Assembly (NCBI GenBank): GCA_021202465.1
Contig: JAJQCZ010000031.1
Span: 1-64,000 of the forward strand
Reading direction: 5' to 3'
Length of the DNA: 64,000 nucleotides
DNA from: Lachnospiraceae bacterium
GTDB taxonomy: Bacteria > Bacillota > Clostridia > Lachnospirales > Lachnospiraceae
Part shown: positions 43,008 to 51,119 of the stretch, piece by piece
Layout: every line of letters starts with the position of its first letter
Numbering within the stretch: position 1 is the first letter of the stretch
Position numbers and translations under genes: made by a program
The notes under the pieces: generated by a model
Databases searched by the model: none
What the model saw: the letters and a program-made list of their open reading frames with translations, nothing else
Told to the model about the DNA's origin: nothing

Positions 43008-43484
43008 ATGTTCAGAGACATGAGAAGACGTAAGCAGCTGGTTCCCGGCAATGAGTGCCGGGCAATTCTGAGGTCTGAAAAAAGAGGCGTATTATCCGTG
43101 ATCGGTGATGATGGTTATCCGTACGGTGTCCCCATTAACTTTTATTATGATGAAGATGAAAATATCCTGTACTTTCACTGCGCCAGACAGGGACACAAAA
43201 CAGATGCGATACAAAACTGCGACAAGGTAAGCTTCACGACCTGGAATCATGGTTCACGGAAAGAGGGTGACTGGGCATTTTACGTTACAAGCGTCATTGT
43301 GATGGGAAAGGCTGAACTTGTGGACGATCCTGATGTCATTTATGAGAAAACACATAAACTGGCAGAAAAATATTACCCGCCAGACGAAGACATTGAAGCA
43401 GAATGGGAGAAATTCGGAAAGAATGTTCAGATAATCGCTGTTCACATCCAACACATGACCGGAAAACTTGTGCATGAAAAATGA
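43008..43484 (+). CDS. Pyridoxamine 5'-phosphate oxidase-like (NimA-type) flavoprotein
   Basis: A 158-residue split-barrel FMN-binding protein of the type annotated as pyridoxamine 5'-phosphate oxidase family or nitroimidazole-resistance (Nim)-like. It shows MRRRKQLVP at the start, GVLSVIGDDGYPYGVPINFYYD near residue 28, ILYFHCARQGHKTDAIQ near 54 and the C-terminal IIAVHIQHMTGKLVHEK. It uses visibly more AT-rich codons than its neighbours, which suggests acquisition by transfer. It follows the LUD gene by 13 bp. A resistance function must not be assumed from family alone. Confidence 0.85.
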   Translation: MFRDMRRRKQLVPGNECRAILRSEKRGVLSVIGDDGYPYGVPINFYYDEDENILYFHCARQGHKTDAIQNCDKVSFTTWNHGSRKEGDWAFYVTSVIVMGKAELVDDPDVIYEKTHKLAEKYYPPDEDIEAEWEKFGKNVQIIAVHIQHMTGKLVHEK

Positions 43485-43605
43485 AGGAGAGCAACCGCAT
43501 CATCCTCAAACAGGCAGAGCCCTGTCCATCTCATTCAGACAGGACGAATATAAATACAGAAAGAAGGGAAGAGTAGACAAAAAAAGACCGGGAGGTTGAC
43601 GGGAT

Positions 43606-44556
43606 ATGCAGCATCACAAGATTGTCGTGGCTCTGGGAGGAAATGCACTGGAGGAGCGGGGGACGGAGCCCACCGCGGAGAACCAGTGGAAGACGGTGCG
43701 GCGGGCGGCGGAGCACCTGGCAGAGCTCAGTCAGGCCGGGCATGAGATCGCCATCGTGCACGGAAATGGGCCTCAGGTGGGGCGCATCTTGCTGGCGTCT
43801 GAAGCGGCCGCTGACATCACGCCGCCGCTGCCCTTCGATGTGTGTGGCGCCATGAGTCAGGGCTATATCGGCTATCATATCCAGCGGGCTATGAAGGAAG
43901 CTTTGCTGGCCCGGGAACTGGGGCGGATCCCTGTTGTTTCTCTGGTGACCCAGGTGCTGGTGGATGAGGCAGACCCGGCTTTTCAGAACCCAGAAAAGCC
44001 GATCGGCGCGTTCTGCAGCCGGGAAGAGGCAGAACGGCTGTCTCGGGAGAAAGGGTACGTCATGCGTGAGGATGCCGGGCGGGGCTACCGCCGGGTCGTT
44101 CCCTCACCGCGGCCGCAGATGATCGTGGAATTCGAGACGCTGCGCCGCCTCTGGGATTCCACGATCGTCGTGCTCTGCGGAGGCGGCGGGATCCCGGTCG
44201 TAAAAAGTACGGACGGTCATCTGCGCGGTGTGGCGGCGGTCATCGATAAGGATCTGGCCGCTGGTCTGACCGCCCGATCGATCGGCGCAGATCTGCTGAT
44301 GATTCTCACGGAGGTGGAGTATGCAGCTGCATATTTTGGAACACCGAAACAGATGAATCTTACGCATCTGACGACGGCGGAAGCCCGGCACTATCTGGAA
44401 GAAGGACATTTTGCGGCCGGAAGCATGAAGCCCAAGGTGGAGGCAGCCATCGAGTTTGCGGAGTCGGCTCCCGGGCGGCAGTCTGTCATCACCTCGCTGG
44501 AAAATGCCGGTCGGGCGCTCCGGGAGAGGACAGGCACATGGATTATGAATGCATAG
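43606..44556 (+). CDS. arcC: Carbamate kinase
   Basis: Carbamate kinase makes ATP and carbamate from carbamoyl phosphate and ADP, usually as the last step of arginine deiminase or agmatine/allantoin breakdown. The 316-residue protein is full length, with VVALGGNALEERGTEPTAENQWKT, IVHGNGPQVG near residue 48, GGGGIPV near 200 (nucleotide site), AAVIDKDLAAGLTA near 210 and GSMKPKVEAAIEF near 265. ADI and ornithine transcarbamylase genes are not in the window. The spacing of 121 bp upstream hints at its own transcript; a terminator follows. Confidence 0.95.
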   Translation: MQHHKIVVALGGNALEERGTEPTAENQWKTVRRAAEHLAELSQAGHEIAIVHGNGPQVGRILLASEAAADITPPLPFDVCGAMSQGYIGYHIQRAMKEALLARELGRIPVVSLVTQVLVDEADPAFQNPEKPIGAFCSREEAERLSREKGYVMREDAGRGYRRVVPSPRPQMIVEFETLRRLWDSTIVVLCGGGGIPVVKSTDGHLRGVAAVIDKDLAAGLTARSIGADLLMILTEVEYAAAYFGTPKQMNLTHLTTAEARHYLEEGHFAAGSMKPKVEAAIEFAESAPGRQSVITSLENAGRALRERTGTWIMNA

Positions 44557-44588
44557 GAGCCGGGGAACAGAACAGATCATAAACGCAG

Positions 44589-44627
44589 AGGAAAGCTTTC
44601 GGAGTCAACGATGCTTTCCTCTTTTTT
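44589..44627 (+). terminator. Terminator of arcC
   Basis: AGGAAAGC (44589-44596) pairs with GCTTTCCT (44613-44620), followed by CTTTTTT. Confidence 0.9.
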
Positions 44628-45059
44628 GTATCAGGGCCGCGAATCAGACGGCATGAAAAACAGCGTGCAGCTTTCTTCGGAAAATTTGCAGAATCTGACG
44701 TTCTGCGGAAATATATCAATAAAATATATTTGTATAAATATGCATTGATATGAAATACATATAAATTGGAGACAGGAAGCCGCTTTGGCCGGACGTGGTG
44801 TTCAGTGAAAGTGTGCCGCGGAGAGACAAAAAGAAAAAAAGAGAATGGCGGAAAGATTTTGAGAAAATAACATCAGATGGGATTTGACGAAATTTTGATA
44901 AATTTCAGACAATGCTTGAAGATACTGAGGGATTGTATTATTATAAAAAAGATGATGATATGTAGCAAGTGAGGCGCATATTTTATACATCCGATTACTA
45001 TAGATGTCCGGAGGACGTTTCCCCGAGTGAAGCGGTCACCGGGCGGAAAGGGGTAGAAA
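44628..45059 (+). other. AT-rich leader region upstream of the RNF operon
   Basis: This 432-bp stretch is much more AT-rich than the genes around it and holds no gene that I can support. A promoter at 44916-44944 is listed separately. The 5' leader of about 110 nt contains GC-rich complementary pieces (CCGGAGGACG and CACCGGGCGG around 45009-45045) that could fold before the AAAGGGG ribosome-binding site, but it matches no riboswitch I know. Confidence 0.5.
44916..44944 (+). promoter_or_regulatory. Likely promoter of the RNF operon
   Basis: -35 TTGAAG (44916-44921), a 17-nt spacer and -10 TATTAT (44939-44944), about 115 nt before the rnfC ATG. A second, weaker candidate begins at TTGACG (44884). 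Confidence 0.5.
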
Positions 45060-46451
45060 ATGAGTACAGGAACCGGAACTTTTCAGGGCGGCGTACATCC
45101 TTTTGACGGTAAAAGTCTGTCCAAGGATAAGCCGACTCTGGCTGTACTGCCCAAGGGAGATCTGGTCTTCCCCCTGGCGGGACAGAATCTGGGCGCTCCG
45201 GCGAAACCCATTGTCAATGTGGGCGACCAGGTCCTGGTAGGTCAGCGGATTGCGGAGGCCGGCGGATTTATTTCCGCGAACATTGCCTGTTCTGTGTCAG
45301 GACGGGTGAAAGCAATCACACAGCACCGCATTCCCAACAGCGGGATGTCTCAGGCCATCATCGTGGAGAACGACGGACAGTATACGCCGGCGCCCGGTGT
45401 GGGTGAGAAGAGAGACTACACGCAGATGACGAAGGAGGAGATCCGCGGAGCCATCAAGGAAGCCGGTGTGGTCGGCATGGGCGGTGCGGGCTTCCCTACG
45501 CATGTGAAGATGACGCCGAAGGACGACAGTAAGATCGACTACATTATCGCCAACTGTGCGGAGTGCGAGCCGTATCTGACGTCAGACTATCGCATGATGC
45601 TGGAGGAGCCGGAGAAGCTGATCACAGGTCTCAAGGTGGCTGTGAGCCTCTTCCCCAACGCACAGGGTGTTATCGCGGTAGAGGACAACAAGCCTGACGC
45701 GATCGCGCTGCTGCAGGAGAAGGTAAAAGACGAAGAGAAGATCTCCGTGATGCCTCTGAAGACCAAGTACCCGCAGGGGTCGGAGCGTCAGCTGATCTAC
45801 GCCGTGACCGGCCGCAAGATCAATTCGTCCATGCTGCCCGCGGACGCCGGCTGTATCGTCGATAACTGCGATACGCTGATCGCCGTGTATATGGCGGTAT
45901 GTGAGAGCACACCTCTGATCCGCCGCATTGTGACGGTAACCGGGGATGCAGTGAAGGAACCGCGCAACCTGAATGTGAAGACGGGAACGCTGTACAGTGA
46001 GCTGCTCGAGTATGCCGGAGGGCTTACCTGCGAACCGGAGAAGGTGATTTCCGGCGGTCCCATGATGGGTCAGGCTCTGGTGAGCATGGATGTGCCGGTG
46101 ACGAAGATTTCTTCGGCTCTGCTGTGCATGGAGAAGGACGTGGTGGCTGCCAATCCGACGACCGCCTGCATTCGCTGCGGCCGCTGTGTCGCTGCCTGCC
46201 CGAGCCGCCTGGTCCCCCAGAAGATGTACATCTGCGCCACCCACAACGATCTGGATGGCTTTGAGAAGCTGAACGGCATGGAGTGCTTTGAGTGCGGCGC
46301 CTGCACCTACGGATGTCCCGCAAAGATTCGTCTGACGCAGGCATTCAAGCAGATGCGGCAGGCCGTGGGAGCCCGGAGGAGAGCGGAGGCTGCAGCGGCA
46401 AAAGCAAAGCAGGAAGCGGAAGCCGCGAAGAAGGCGGCAGCAGAAAAATAG
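45060..46451 (+). CDS. rnfC: RNF complex subunit C (NADH-binding, 2x[4Fe-4S])
   Basis: RnfC is the peripheral subunit of the ferredoxin:NAD+ oxidoreductase; it binds NADH/FMN on the cytoplasmic face. The 463-residue protein has the N-terminal GGVHPFDGKSLSK, the NADH/FMN-type motif GMGGAGFPTHVK near residue 141, CAECEPYLTSDYRMM near 161, and two [4Fe-4S] motifs: C370-X2-C-X2-C-X3-C380 and C409-X2-C-X2-C-X3-C419. After residue 437 it continues in an Ala/Lys/Glu tail (ARRRAEAAAAKAKQEAEAAK). AAAGGGG precedes the ATG. It is the first gene of the C-D-G-E-A-B operon. Confidence 0.97.
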   Translation: MSTGTGTFQGGVHPFDGKSLSKDKPTLAVLPKGDLVFPLAGQNLGAPAKPIVNVGDQVLVGQRIAEAGGFISANIACSVSGRVKAITQHRIPNSGMSQAIIVENDGQYTPAPGVGEKRDYTQMTKEEIRGAIKEAGVVGMGGAGFPTHVKMTPKDDSKIDYIIANCAECEPYLTSDYRMMLEEPEKLITGLKVAVSLFPNAQGVIAVEDNKPDAIALLQEKVKDEEKISVMPLKTKYPQGSERQLIYAVTGRKINSSMLPADAGCIVDNCDTLIAVYMAVCESTPLIRRIVTVTGDAVKEPRNLNVKTGTLYSELLEYAGGLTCEPEKVISGGPMMGQALVSMDVPVTKISSALLCMEKDVVAANPTTACIRCGRCVAACPSRLVPQKMYICATHNDLDGFEKLNGMECFECGACTYGCPAKIRLTQAFKQMRQAVGARRRAEAAAAKAKQEAEAAKKAAAEK

Positions 46452-46463
46452 GAGGTGACACCC

Positions 46464-47405
46464 GTGAGCAATTTATATCATGTATCCACCAGCCCCCACG
46501 CGGTGGCCCAGGATACAACACAGAAAATTATGCGGGATGTGATCATCGCCCTGATTCCCGCGACCGTCTGGGGCATCTGGCTGTTCGGAGCACACGCGGT
46601 GCTGGTCGTGCTGCTGTGTGTCGTGGCCAGTGTCGCCACAGAGTACATATGGAACTATTGCATGAAGAAGCCCCAGACCGTCAGCGACCTGAGCGCTGCG
46701 GTGACCGGACTTCTGATTGCGCTGAACATGCCCGCCTCCATTCCGCTGTGGATGCCGGTGCTGGGCTGTGTCTTTGCGATTGTTGTGGTGAAGCAGCTCT
46801 ACGGCGGCCTGGGACAGAATTTCATGAACCCGGCACTGGCGGCCCGCTGCTTCCTGCTGATCTCCTTCGCGGGATCGATGACGAGCTTCCCCAGCGTTGA
46901 CGGCGTTTCCACAGCTACCCCTCTGGCCATCATCAAGAACGGAGAGGGCACCGTGTCCCTGACGGATATGTTCTTCGGATATACCTCGGGAACCATCGGT
47001 GAGGTCTCGGCGCTGCTTCTGCTGGTCGGCGGCATTTATCTGCTGGCGCGCAAGGTGATCACCTGGGATATCCCCGTGGTCTATATCGCCACCGTGGCCG
47101 TCTTCATGTTCCTCTTCGGCGGGACGCTTGGTTATTCCTTCGATCTGACCTTTGTGTTAAAAGAGCTGTGCGGCGGCGGCCTGATGCTGGGCGCCTTCTT
47201 CATGGCGACCGATTATGTGACCAGCCCGATTACTTCGAAGGGAAGAATTCTCTATGCCGTCATCCTGGGATGTCTCACCGGCGTGTTCCGTGTCTGCGGC
47301 AACTCGGCGGAGGGTGTCTCCTACGCGATCATCCTGGGCAACATCCTGGTGCCGCTGATCGAGCGTGTGACTCTTCCCGAGGCATTTGGAAGGGAGGGCA
47401 AATAA
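46464..47405 (+). CDS. rnfD: RNF complex subunit D
   Basis: RnfD is an integral membrane flavoprotein of the RNF complex. The 313-residue protein has about nine hydrophobic helices. A covalent FMN site is predicted at Thr152 in GVSTATPLA, the target motif of ApbE. I place the start at GTG 46464, because the in-frame GTG at 46455 lies inside the AGGAGG ribosome-binding site itself. The protein then begins MSNLYHVSTSPHAVA, a normal RnfD opening. The stop is immediately followed by the rnfG ATG. Confidence 0.96.
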   Translation: MSNLYHVSTSPHAVAQDTTQKIMRDVIIALIPATVWGIWLFGAHAVLVVLLCVVASVATEYIWNYCMKKPQTVSDLSAAVTGLLIALNMPASIPLWMPVLGCVFAIVVVKQLYGGLGQNFMNPALAARCFLLISFAGSMTSFPSVDGVSTATPLAIIKNGEGTVSLTDMFFGYTSGTIGEVSALLLLVGGIYLLARKVITWDIPVVYIATVAVFMFLFGGTLGYSFDLTFVLKELCGGGLMLGAFFMATDYVTSPITSKGRILYAVILGCLTGVFRVCGNSAEGVSYAIILGNILVPLIERVTLPEAFGREGK

Positions 47406-48023
47406 ATGAGAAACAGCAACAGCATTGTGAAGAATACTCTGGTTCTCTTCGTGATCGCCGTCATTCTGGCTGCGGTTCTCGGCGTGGTGAACGAACTGAC
47501 CAAGGACCGGATCGCAGAGCAGGAGGAAAAGACCAAGAGCGAAGCCTATCAGGCTGTCTATACCGAAGCGGTCTCCTTTGAGGAGGACGAAGAGCTGACA
47601 GCAAAGGTTGCCGAGGCGGAGTCTCTGCTTGCAGAGATCGACAACAGCTCGACCATCGAGGAAGCGCTTGTGGCCGTGGATGCCAGCGGCAATGTGCTGG
47701 GCATCGTGGTAAATATCACGAATCCGGAGGGCTACGGCGGTGACATCAACCTGTCCATCGGTGTCTCTACGGACGGCACGATGACGGGCATGAAGGTCGT
47801 GTCCAACGACGAGACCGCCGGTCTGGGTGCCAACTGCACCAAGGACTCTTTCCAGTCGCAGTTCGCCGGGATCCAGTCCTCGGAAATCACGTATTCCAAG
47901 ACCGGTGCTACGGCAGACAATGAAATTGACGCGATCAGCTCCGCGACCTTCACCACCTCATCCTGTGTAAACGCGGTGAACGCCGGTCTGGCCTTCGCCT
48001 ACGATTACCTGGGGCTGAACTAG
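47406..48023 (+). CDS. rnfG: RNF complex subunit G
   Basis: RnfG is an extracytoplasmic flavoprotein anchored by one N-terminal helix (about 9-29). The 205-residue protein carries the FMN-binding domain, with DAISSATFTTSSCVNAV near the end, so that Thr181 in SSAT is the predicted covalent FMN site attached by ApbE. Its ATG abuts the rnfD stop with no gap. The region after the helix is acidic, with a short coiled coil. Together with RnfD it moves electrons through the membrane. Confidence 0.96.
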   Translation: MRNSNSIVKNTLVLFVIAVILAAVLGVVNELTKDRIAEQEEKTKSEAYQAVYTEAVSFEEDEELTAKVAEAESLLAEIDNSSTIEEALVAVDASGNVLGIVVNITNPEGYGGDINLSIGVSTDGTMTGMKVVSNDETAGLGANCTKDSFQSQFAGIQSSEITYSKTGATADNEIDAISSATFTTSSCVNAVNAGLAFAYDYLGLN

Positions 48024-48035
48024 GAGGGAGGAAAA

Positions 48036-48851
48036 ATGAAGAATAAGTATATTGATGCAATCTATAATGGATTGATCCGTGAGAATCCTACCTTCGTCCT
48101 GATGCTTGGTATGTGCCCGACGCTGGCGGTCACGACCTCGGCGGTCAACGGCCTGGGTATGGGACTCTCCACCACCGTGGTGCTGATGCTCTCCAACCTG
48201 ATGATCGGCTGTCTGCGCAACATCATTCCCGATAAGGTACGTATCCCTGCCTATATCGTGATCATCGCCTCCTTCGTGACGATCGTGGATATGTTCCTGG
48301 AAGCCTATGTACCTTCTCTCTACGATGCTCTGGGTATTTACATCCCTCTGATTGTTGTGAACTGCATTATCTTCGGCCGTGCCGAAGCCTTCGCCAGCAA
48401 GAATCCGGGACCGCTGTCCTTCTGCGACGGTATTGGCATGGGTCTGGGCTTCACATGGGCGATCACCGTCATTGGCCTGGTCCGTGAATTCCTGGGTGCG
48501 GGAACGCTGTTCGGAGTGGAAGTGCTGACCAATATCTCCGGCTATGAGCCCATCTCCATCTTCATCATGGCGCCCGGCGCGTTCTTCGTTCTCTCCTGCC
48601 TGACGGCGCTGCAGAACAAGTTCAAGGCGCCCAGTGCGACCAACACGGACGATGCGGGCTGCGAGTCCATCGCCTGCGGCGGCAACTGCGCAACCTGCAG
48701 CGGCAGTCTCTTTGTTTCCAATCGCGAGGTTCTGGAGAAGGCCCGCGCAGAGGCTGAGGCAAAGAAGGCGGCGGAGAAGGCTGCAAAAGCAGCTGCGGCG
48801 AAAGCGAAGAAAGAAGCCGAGGCGGCCGCTAAAGCCGCTGCGAAGGAATAG
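48036..48851 (+). CDS. rnfE: RNF complex subunit E with C-terminal extension
   Basis: RnfE is a membrane subunit with six helices in the first 200 residues (NGLIRENPTFVLMLGMCPTLAVTTSA at the start, GIGMGLGFTWAITVIGLVREFLGAGTLFG later), homologous to RnfA. Conserved Cys residues in the helices contribute an Fe site with RnfA. The C-terminal 65 residues are additional: a cysteine cluster C209-X4-C214-X3-C218-X2-C221, then a strongly helical Ala/Lys/Glu tail (EKARAEAEAKKAAEK...). AGGAGGGAGG precedes the ATG. Confidence 0.95.
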   Translation: MKNKYIDAIYNGLIRENPTFVLMLGMCPTLAVTTSAVNGLGMGLSTTVVLMLSNLMIGCLRNIIPDKVRIPAYIVIIASFVTIVDMFLEAYVPSLYDALGIYIPLIVVNCIIFGRAEAFASKNPGPLSFCDGIGMGLGFTWAITVIGLVREFLGAGTLFGVEVLTNISGYEPISIFIMAPGAFFVLSCLTALQNKFKAPSATNTDDAGCESIACGGNCATCSGSLFVSNREVLEKARAEAEAKKAAEKAAKAAAAKAKKEAEAAAKAAAKE

Positions 48852-48869
48852 GAGGAGGAAGTTAAGAGT

Positions 48870-49454
48870 ATGTTTGTAAAATGTATTTTGGTTTTGTTGT
48901 CCGCAGCTCTGGTCAACAACGTCATTCTCAGTCAGTTCCTCGGCCTGTGTCCCTTCCTCGGGGTGTCAAAGCAGGTGGAGACGGCAGCCGGAATGGGCGC
49001 GGCCGTGATCTTCGTCATCACGATTGCCTCGGCGGTCTGCAGTGCGATCTATCTGGCCATCCTGGTGCCGCTGGATCTGACCTATCTGAACACCATCGTG
49101 TTCATCCTTGTCATCGCCTGCCTGGTGCAGCTGGTGGAAATGGTTCTCAAGAAGATGATTCCCAGCCTCTATCAGGCACTTGGTATCTATCTGCCCCTGA
49201 TCACTACGAACTGCGCGGTTCTCGGTATCGCCCTGAACAACGTGCAGGATTACACAGAGCATGTGATGCTCTACTCCATCGTCAACGGCCTGGGCGCTTC
49301 CATCGGCTTCACGATCTCCATTGTCCTGATGGCCGGCATCCGTGAGCGTATCGCCACCAATGATATCACCCGCTCCTTCCGCGGCATGCCCATCGTCCTG
49401 GTCACAGCCGGACTGATGGCCATCGCCTTCTGCGGTTTCTCCGGTGTGATCTGA
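48870..49454 (+). CDS. rnfA: RNF complex subunit A
   Basis: RnfA is a six-helix membrane subunit (194 residues) that pairs with RnfE around a buried Fe-S/iron site. Diagnostic parts are ALVNNVILSQFLGLCPFLGVSKQ near residue 15 with its conserved Cys, and TTNCAVLGIALNN near 112. GGAGGAGGAAGTTAAGAGT lies before the ATG, 18 bp after rnfE. Length and sequence are standard. Confidence 0.97.
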   Translation: MFVKCILVLLSAALVNNVILSQFLGLCPFLGVSKQVETAAGMGAAVIFVITIASAVCSAIYLAILVPLDLTYLNTIVFILVIACLVQLVEMVLKKMIPSLYQALGIYLPLITTNCAVLGIALNNVQDYTEHVMLYSIVNGLGASIGFTISIVLMAGIRERIATNDITRSFRGMPIVLVTAGLMAIAFCGFSGVI

Positions 49455-49470
49455 CAGGAGGAGAAAGATT

Positions 49471-50274
49471 ATGAATATGAATGCTGTACTGATGGCCGTC
49501 GTCGTCGTGGGCGGCGTAGGCCTGCTGATCGGCATCCTTCTGGGAGTGGCCGGTAAGAAATTTGAAGTAGAAGTCGACGAGAGAGTCGCCCGGGTGCGGG
49601 AGCACCTCGCCGGCAGCAACTGCGGCGGCTGCGGCTTTGCCGGATGCGACGCGGCAGCGGCGGCCATGGTGGCCGGTGAGGCACCTCCCAGTGCCTGTGC
49701 CCCGGCTGGTGCGGAGAACGCCAAAGCCATCGCGGAGATTCTCGGCGTGTCCGTGGGCGACATCGAGAAAAAGGTTGCCTACGTGAAATGCTCCGGGACC
49801 TGTGACAAGACAGTGATGCAGTCTCAGTATTTCGGTATCACGGATTGTGTGAAGGCGACCACGATGCCCGGCGGTACGGATAAGGCCTGCAGCTTCGGCT
49901 GCATGGGGATGGGCTCCTGTGTGAGCGTCTGTACGCAGGATGCCATACACATCGTAAACGGTGTGGCTGTGGTTGATCCGGAGCGCTGCGGCGCCTGCGG
50001 TGCCTGCGTGAAGATCTGTCCCAAGCACCTGATCGAGCTGATTCCTTATAAGCCCGTGCAGATGGTGAGCTGCAGCAACACCCAGAAGGGCAAGGATGTC
50101 AAGGCCGTCTGTACGGCCGGATGCATCGGCTGCGGCATCTGCGTCAAGCAGTGTGAGTTCGGTGCGGTCGCCCTGGAGAACAACCTCGCGAAGATTGATC
50201 CCGCCAAATGTACGAACTGCGGCAAGTGCGCCGCCAAGTGCCCGGTGAAGGTAATTAAGATGGTGAAGGCCTGA
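49471..50274 (+). CDS. rnfB: RNF complex subunit B (ferredoxin-accepting Fe-S protein)
   Basis: RnfB takes electrons from reduced ferredoxin. The 267-residue protein has one N-terminal helix (about 5-27), then the Fe-S motif CGGCGFAGCDAAAAAMV near residue 51, further cysteines in VKCSGTCDKT and DKACSFGCMGMGSC, and ferredoxin-type [4Fe-4S] motifs: CGACGACVKICPKH, CIGCGICVKQCEFG and CTNCGKCAAKCPVK in the second half. It closes the operon, followed by a strong terminator. AGGAGGAGAAAGATT precedes the ATG. Confidence 0.97.
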   Translation: MNMNAVLMAVVVVGGVGLLIGILLGVAGKKFEVEVDERVARVREHLAGSNCGGCGFAGCDAAAAAMVAGEAPPSACAPAGAENAKAIAEILGVSVGDIEKKVAYVKCSGTCDKTVMQSQYFGITDCVKATTMPGGTDKACSFGCMGMGSCVSVCTQDAIHIVNGVAVVDPERCGACGACVKICPKHLIELIPYKPVQMVSCSNTQKGKDVKAVCTAGCIGCGICVKQCEFGAVALENNLAKIDPAKCTNCGKCAAKCPVKVIKMVKA

Positions 50275-50305
50275 TCCGATCTGTTGAAAAGAAAAAAATG
50301 ATAAG

Positions 50306-50347
50306 ATTCCCGTACGTATCAGGAATGGATGCGTACGGGAATTTTTC
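50306..50347 (+). terminator. Terminator of the RNF operon
   Basis: ATTCCCGTACG (50306-50316) pairs with CGTACGGGAAT (50332-50342), eleven pairs, followed by TTTTC. Confidence 0.95.
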
Positions 50348-50597
50348 TTTTGGGGAAATCAGATCATTTTAGGCCTGCACAGGACGGAAGGTTATTAATT
50401 TTTCATAATCTTAACCGAAATTAAGAAATGTTTATTGAGAGTTTATCGGATGAAAACTTACATCTTTTACAATATTTATGAACATGTTACAGTTTTAGCG
50501 TAGCAAAACAATCCGGCCTTTCTTTGCGCATCCGTGTTTTCCCAAAGGCGCTGAAGAAGATGTCGGTCACACCCATTTTATAATGAGGAGGAGGAAC
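50348..50597 (+). other. AT-rich upstream region of the TRAP genes
   Basis: With the terminator before it, this completes the 323-bp gap after rnfB. It is AT-rich (TTGAGA at 50435, TACAAT at 50468) but I cannot pair a -35 and -10 at normal spacing. It probably holds the TRAP promoter and a binding site for the AraC-type regulator encoded at 55114. No gene is seen. Confidence 0.45.
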
Positions 50598-51098
50598 ATG
50601 AAAGTTATCAAATGGTTGGATGAACATCTGGAGGAGTTCATCCTGATGATCATGTGCATTTGCATGGCCTGTATCATGATGCTTAATGTAATCATGCGCT
50701 ATGTATTGGGAGATTCCCTGACCTGGGCCGAGGAATTAACCTGCTACATATTTGTCTGGTCGTCCTTTATGTCGATCAGCTACTGCATGAGGAAGAAGCT
50801 CTCTGTGCAGATCACCATGGTGCGGGATGCACTGCCGGGAAAGAGCAGATACATCCTGATGATTGTGGTGGATGTAATCTGCCTGTTGCTGTATGCGTAT
50901 ATGACACCGTCCGCTTACACACTCTGCACGCAGATCAACCGGATGGGCGCGACCAGCCCGGCTCTGGGAATTCCCATGTGGATCATCTATATCTCTCCCG
51001 TTCTGGGATTTATCCTGTCGATGATCCGTTCTGCACAGAATATCTATTTCGATATCCGTGACATGAAAGCCTTCGATGCCGCCAATACGGCCAGATAG
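50598..51098 (+). CDS. dctQ: TRAP transporter small membrane subunit (DctQ)
   Basis: The small permease subunit of a tripartite ATP-independent periplasmic (TRAP) transporter, which uses an ion gradient to import organic acids. The 166-residue protein has four membrane helices (about 14-36, 50-70, 88-108, 130-150) and the conserved RYVLGDSLTWAEELTCYIFVWSSF segment of DctQ. The ATG at 50598 has AGGAGGAGGAAC upstream; a longer frame from 50583 would start within that site. dctM follows 21 bp later. Confidence 0.93.
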   Translation: MKVIKWLDEHLEEFILMIMCICMACIMMLNVIMRYVLGDSLTWAEELTCYIFVWSSFMSISYCMRKKLSVQITMVRDALPGKSRYILMIVVDVICLLLYAYMTPSAYTLCTQINRMGATSPALGIPMWIIYISPVLGFILSMIRSAQNIYFDIRDMKAFDAANTAR

Positions 51099-51119
51099 AG
51101 AAAAGAGAGGAGAGTAAAT

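Noticed and set aside
44945..45059. FMN or other riboswitch before the RNF operon
   Set aside because: None of the conserved FMN, c-di-GMP or similar motifs are present, only a GC-rich complementary stretch.
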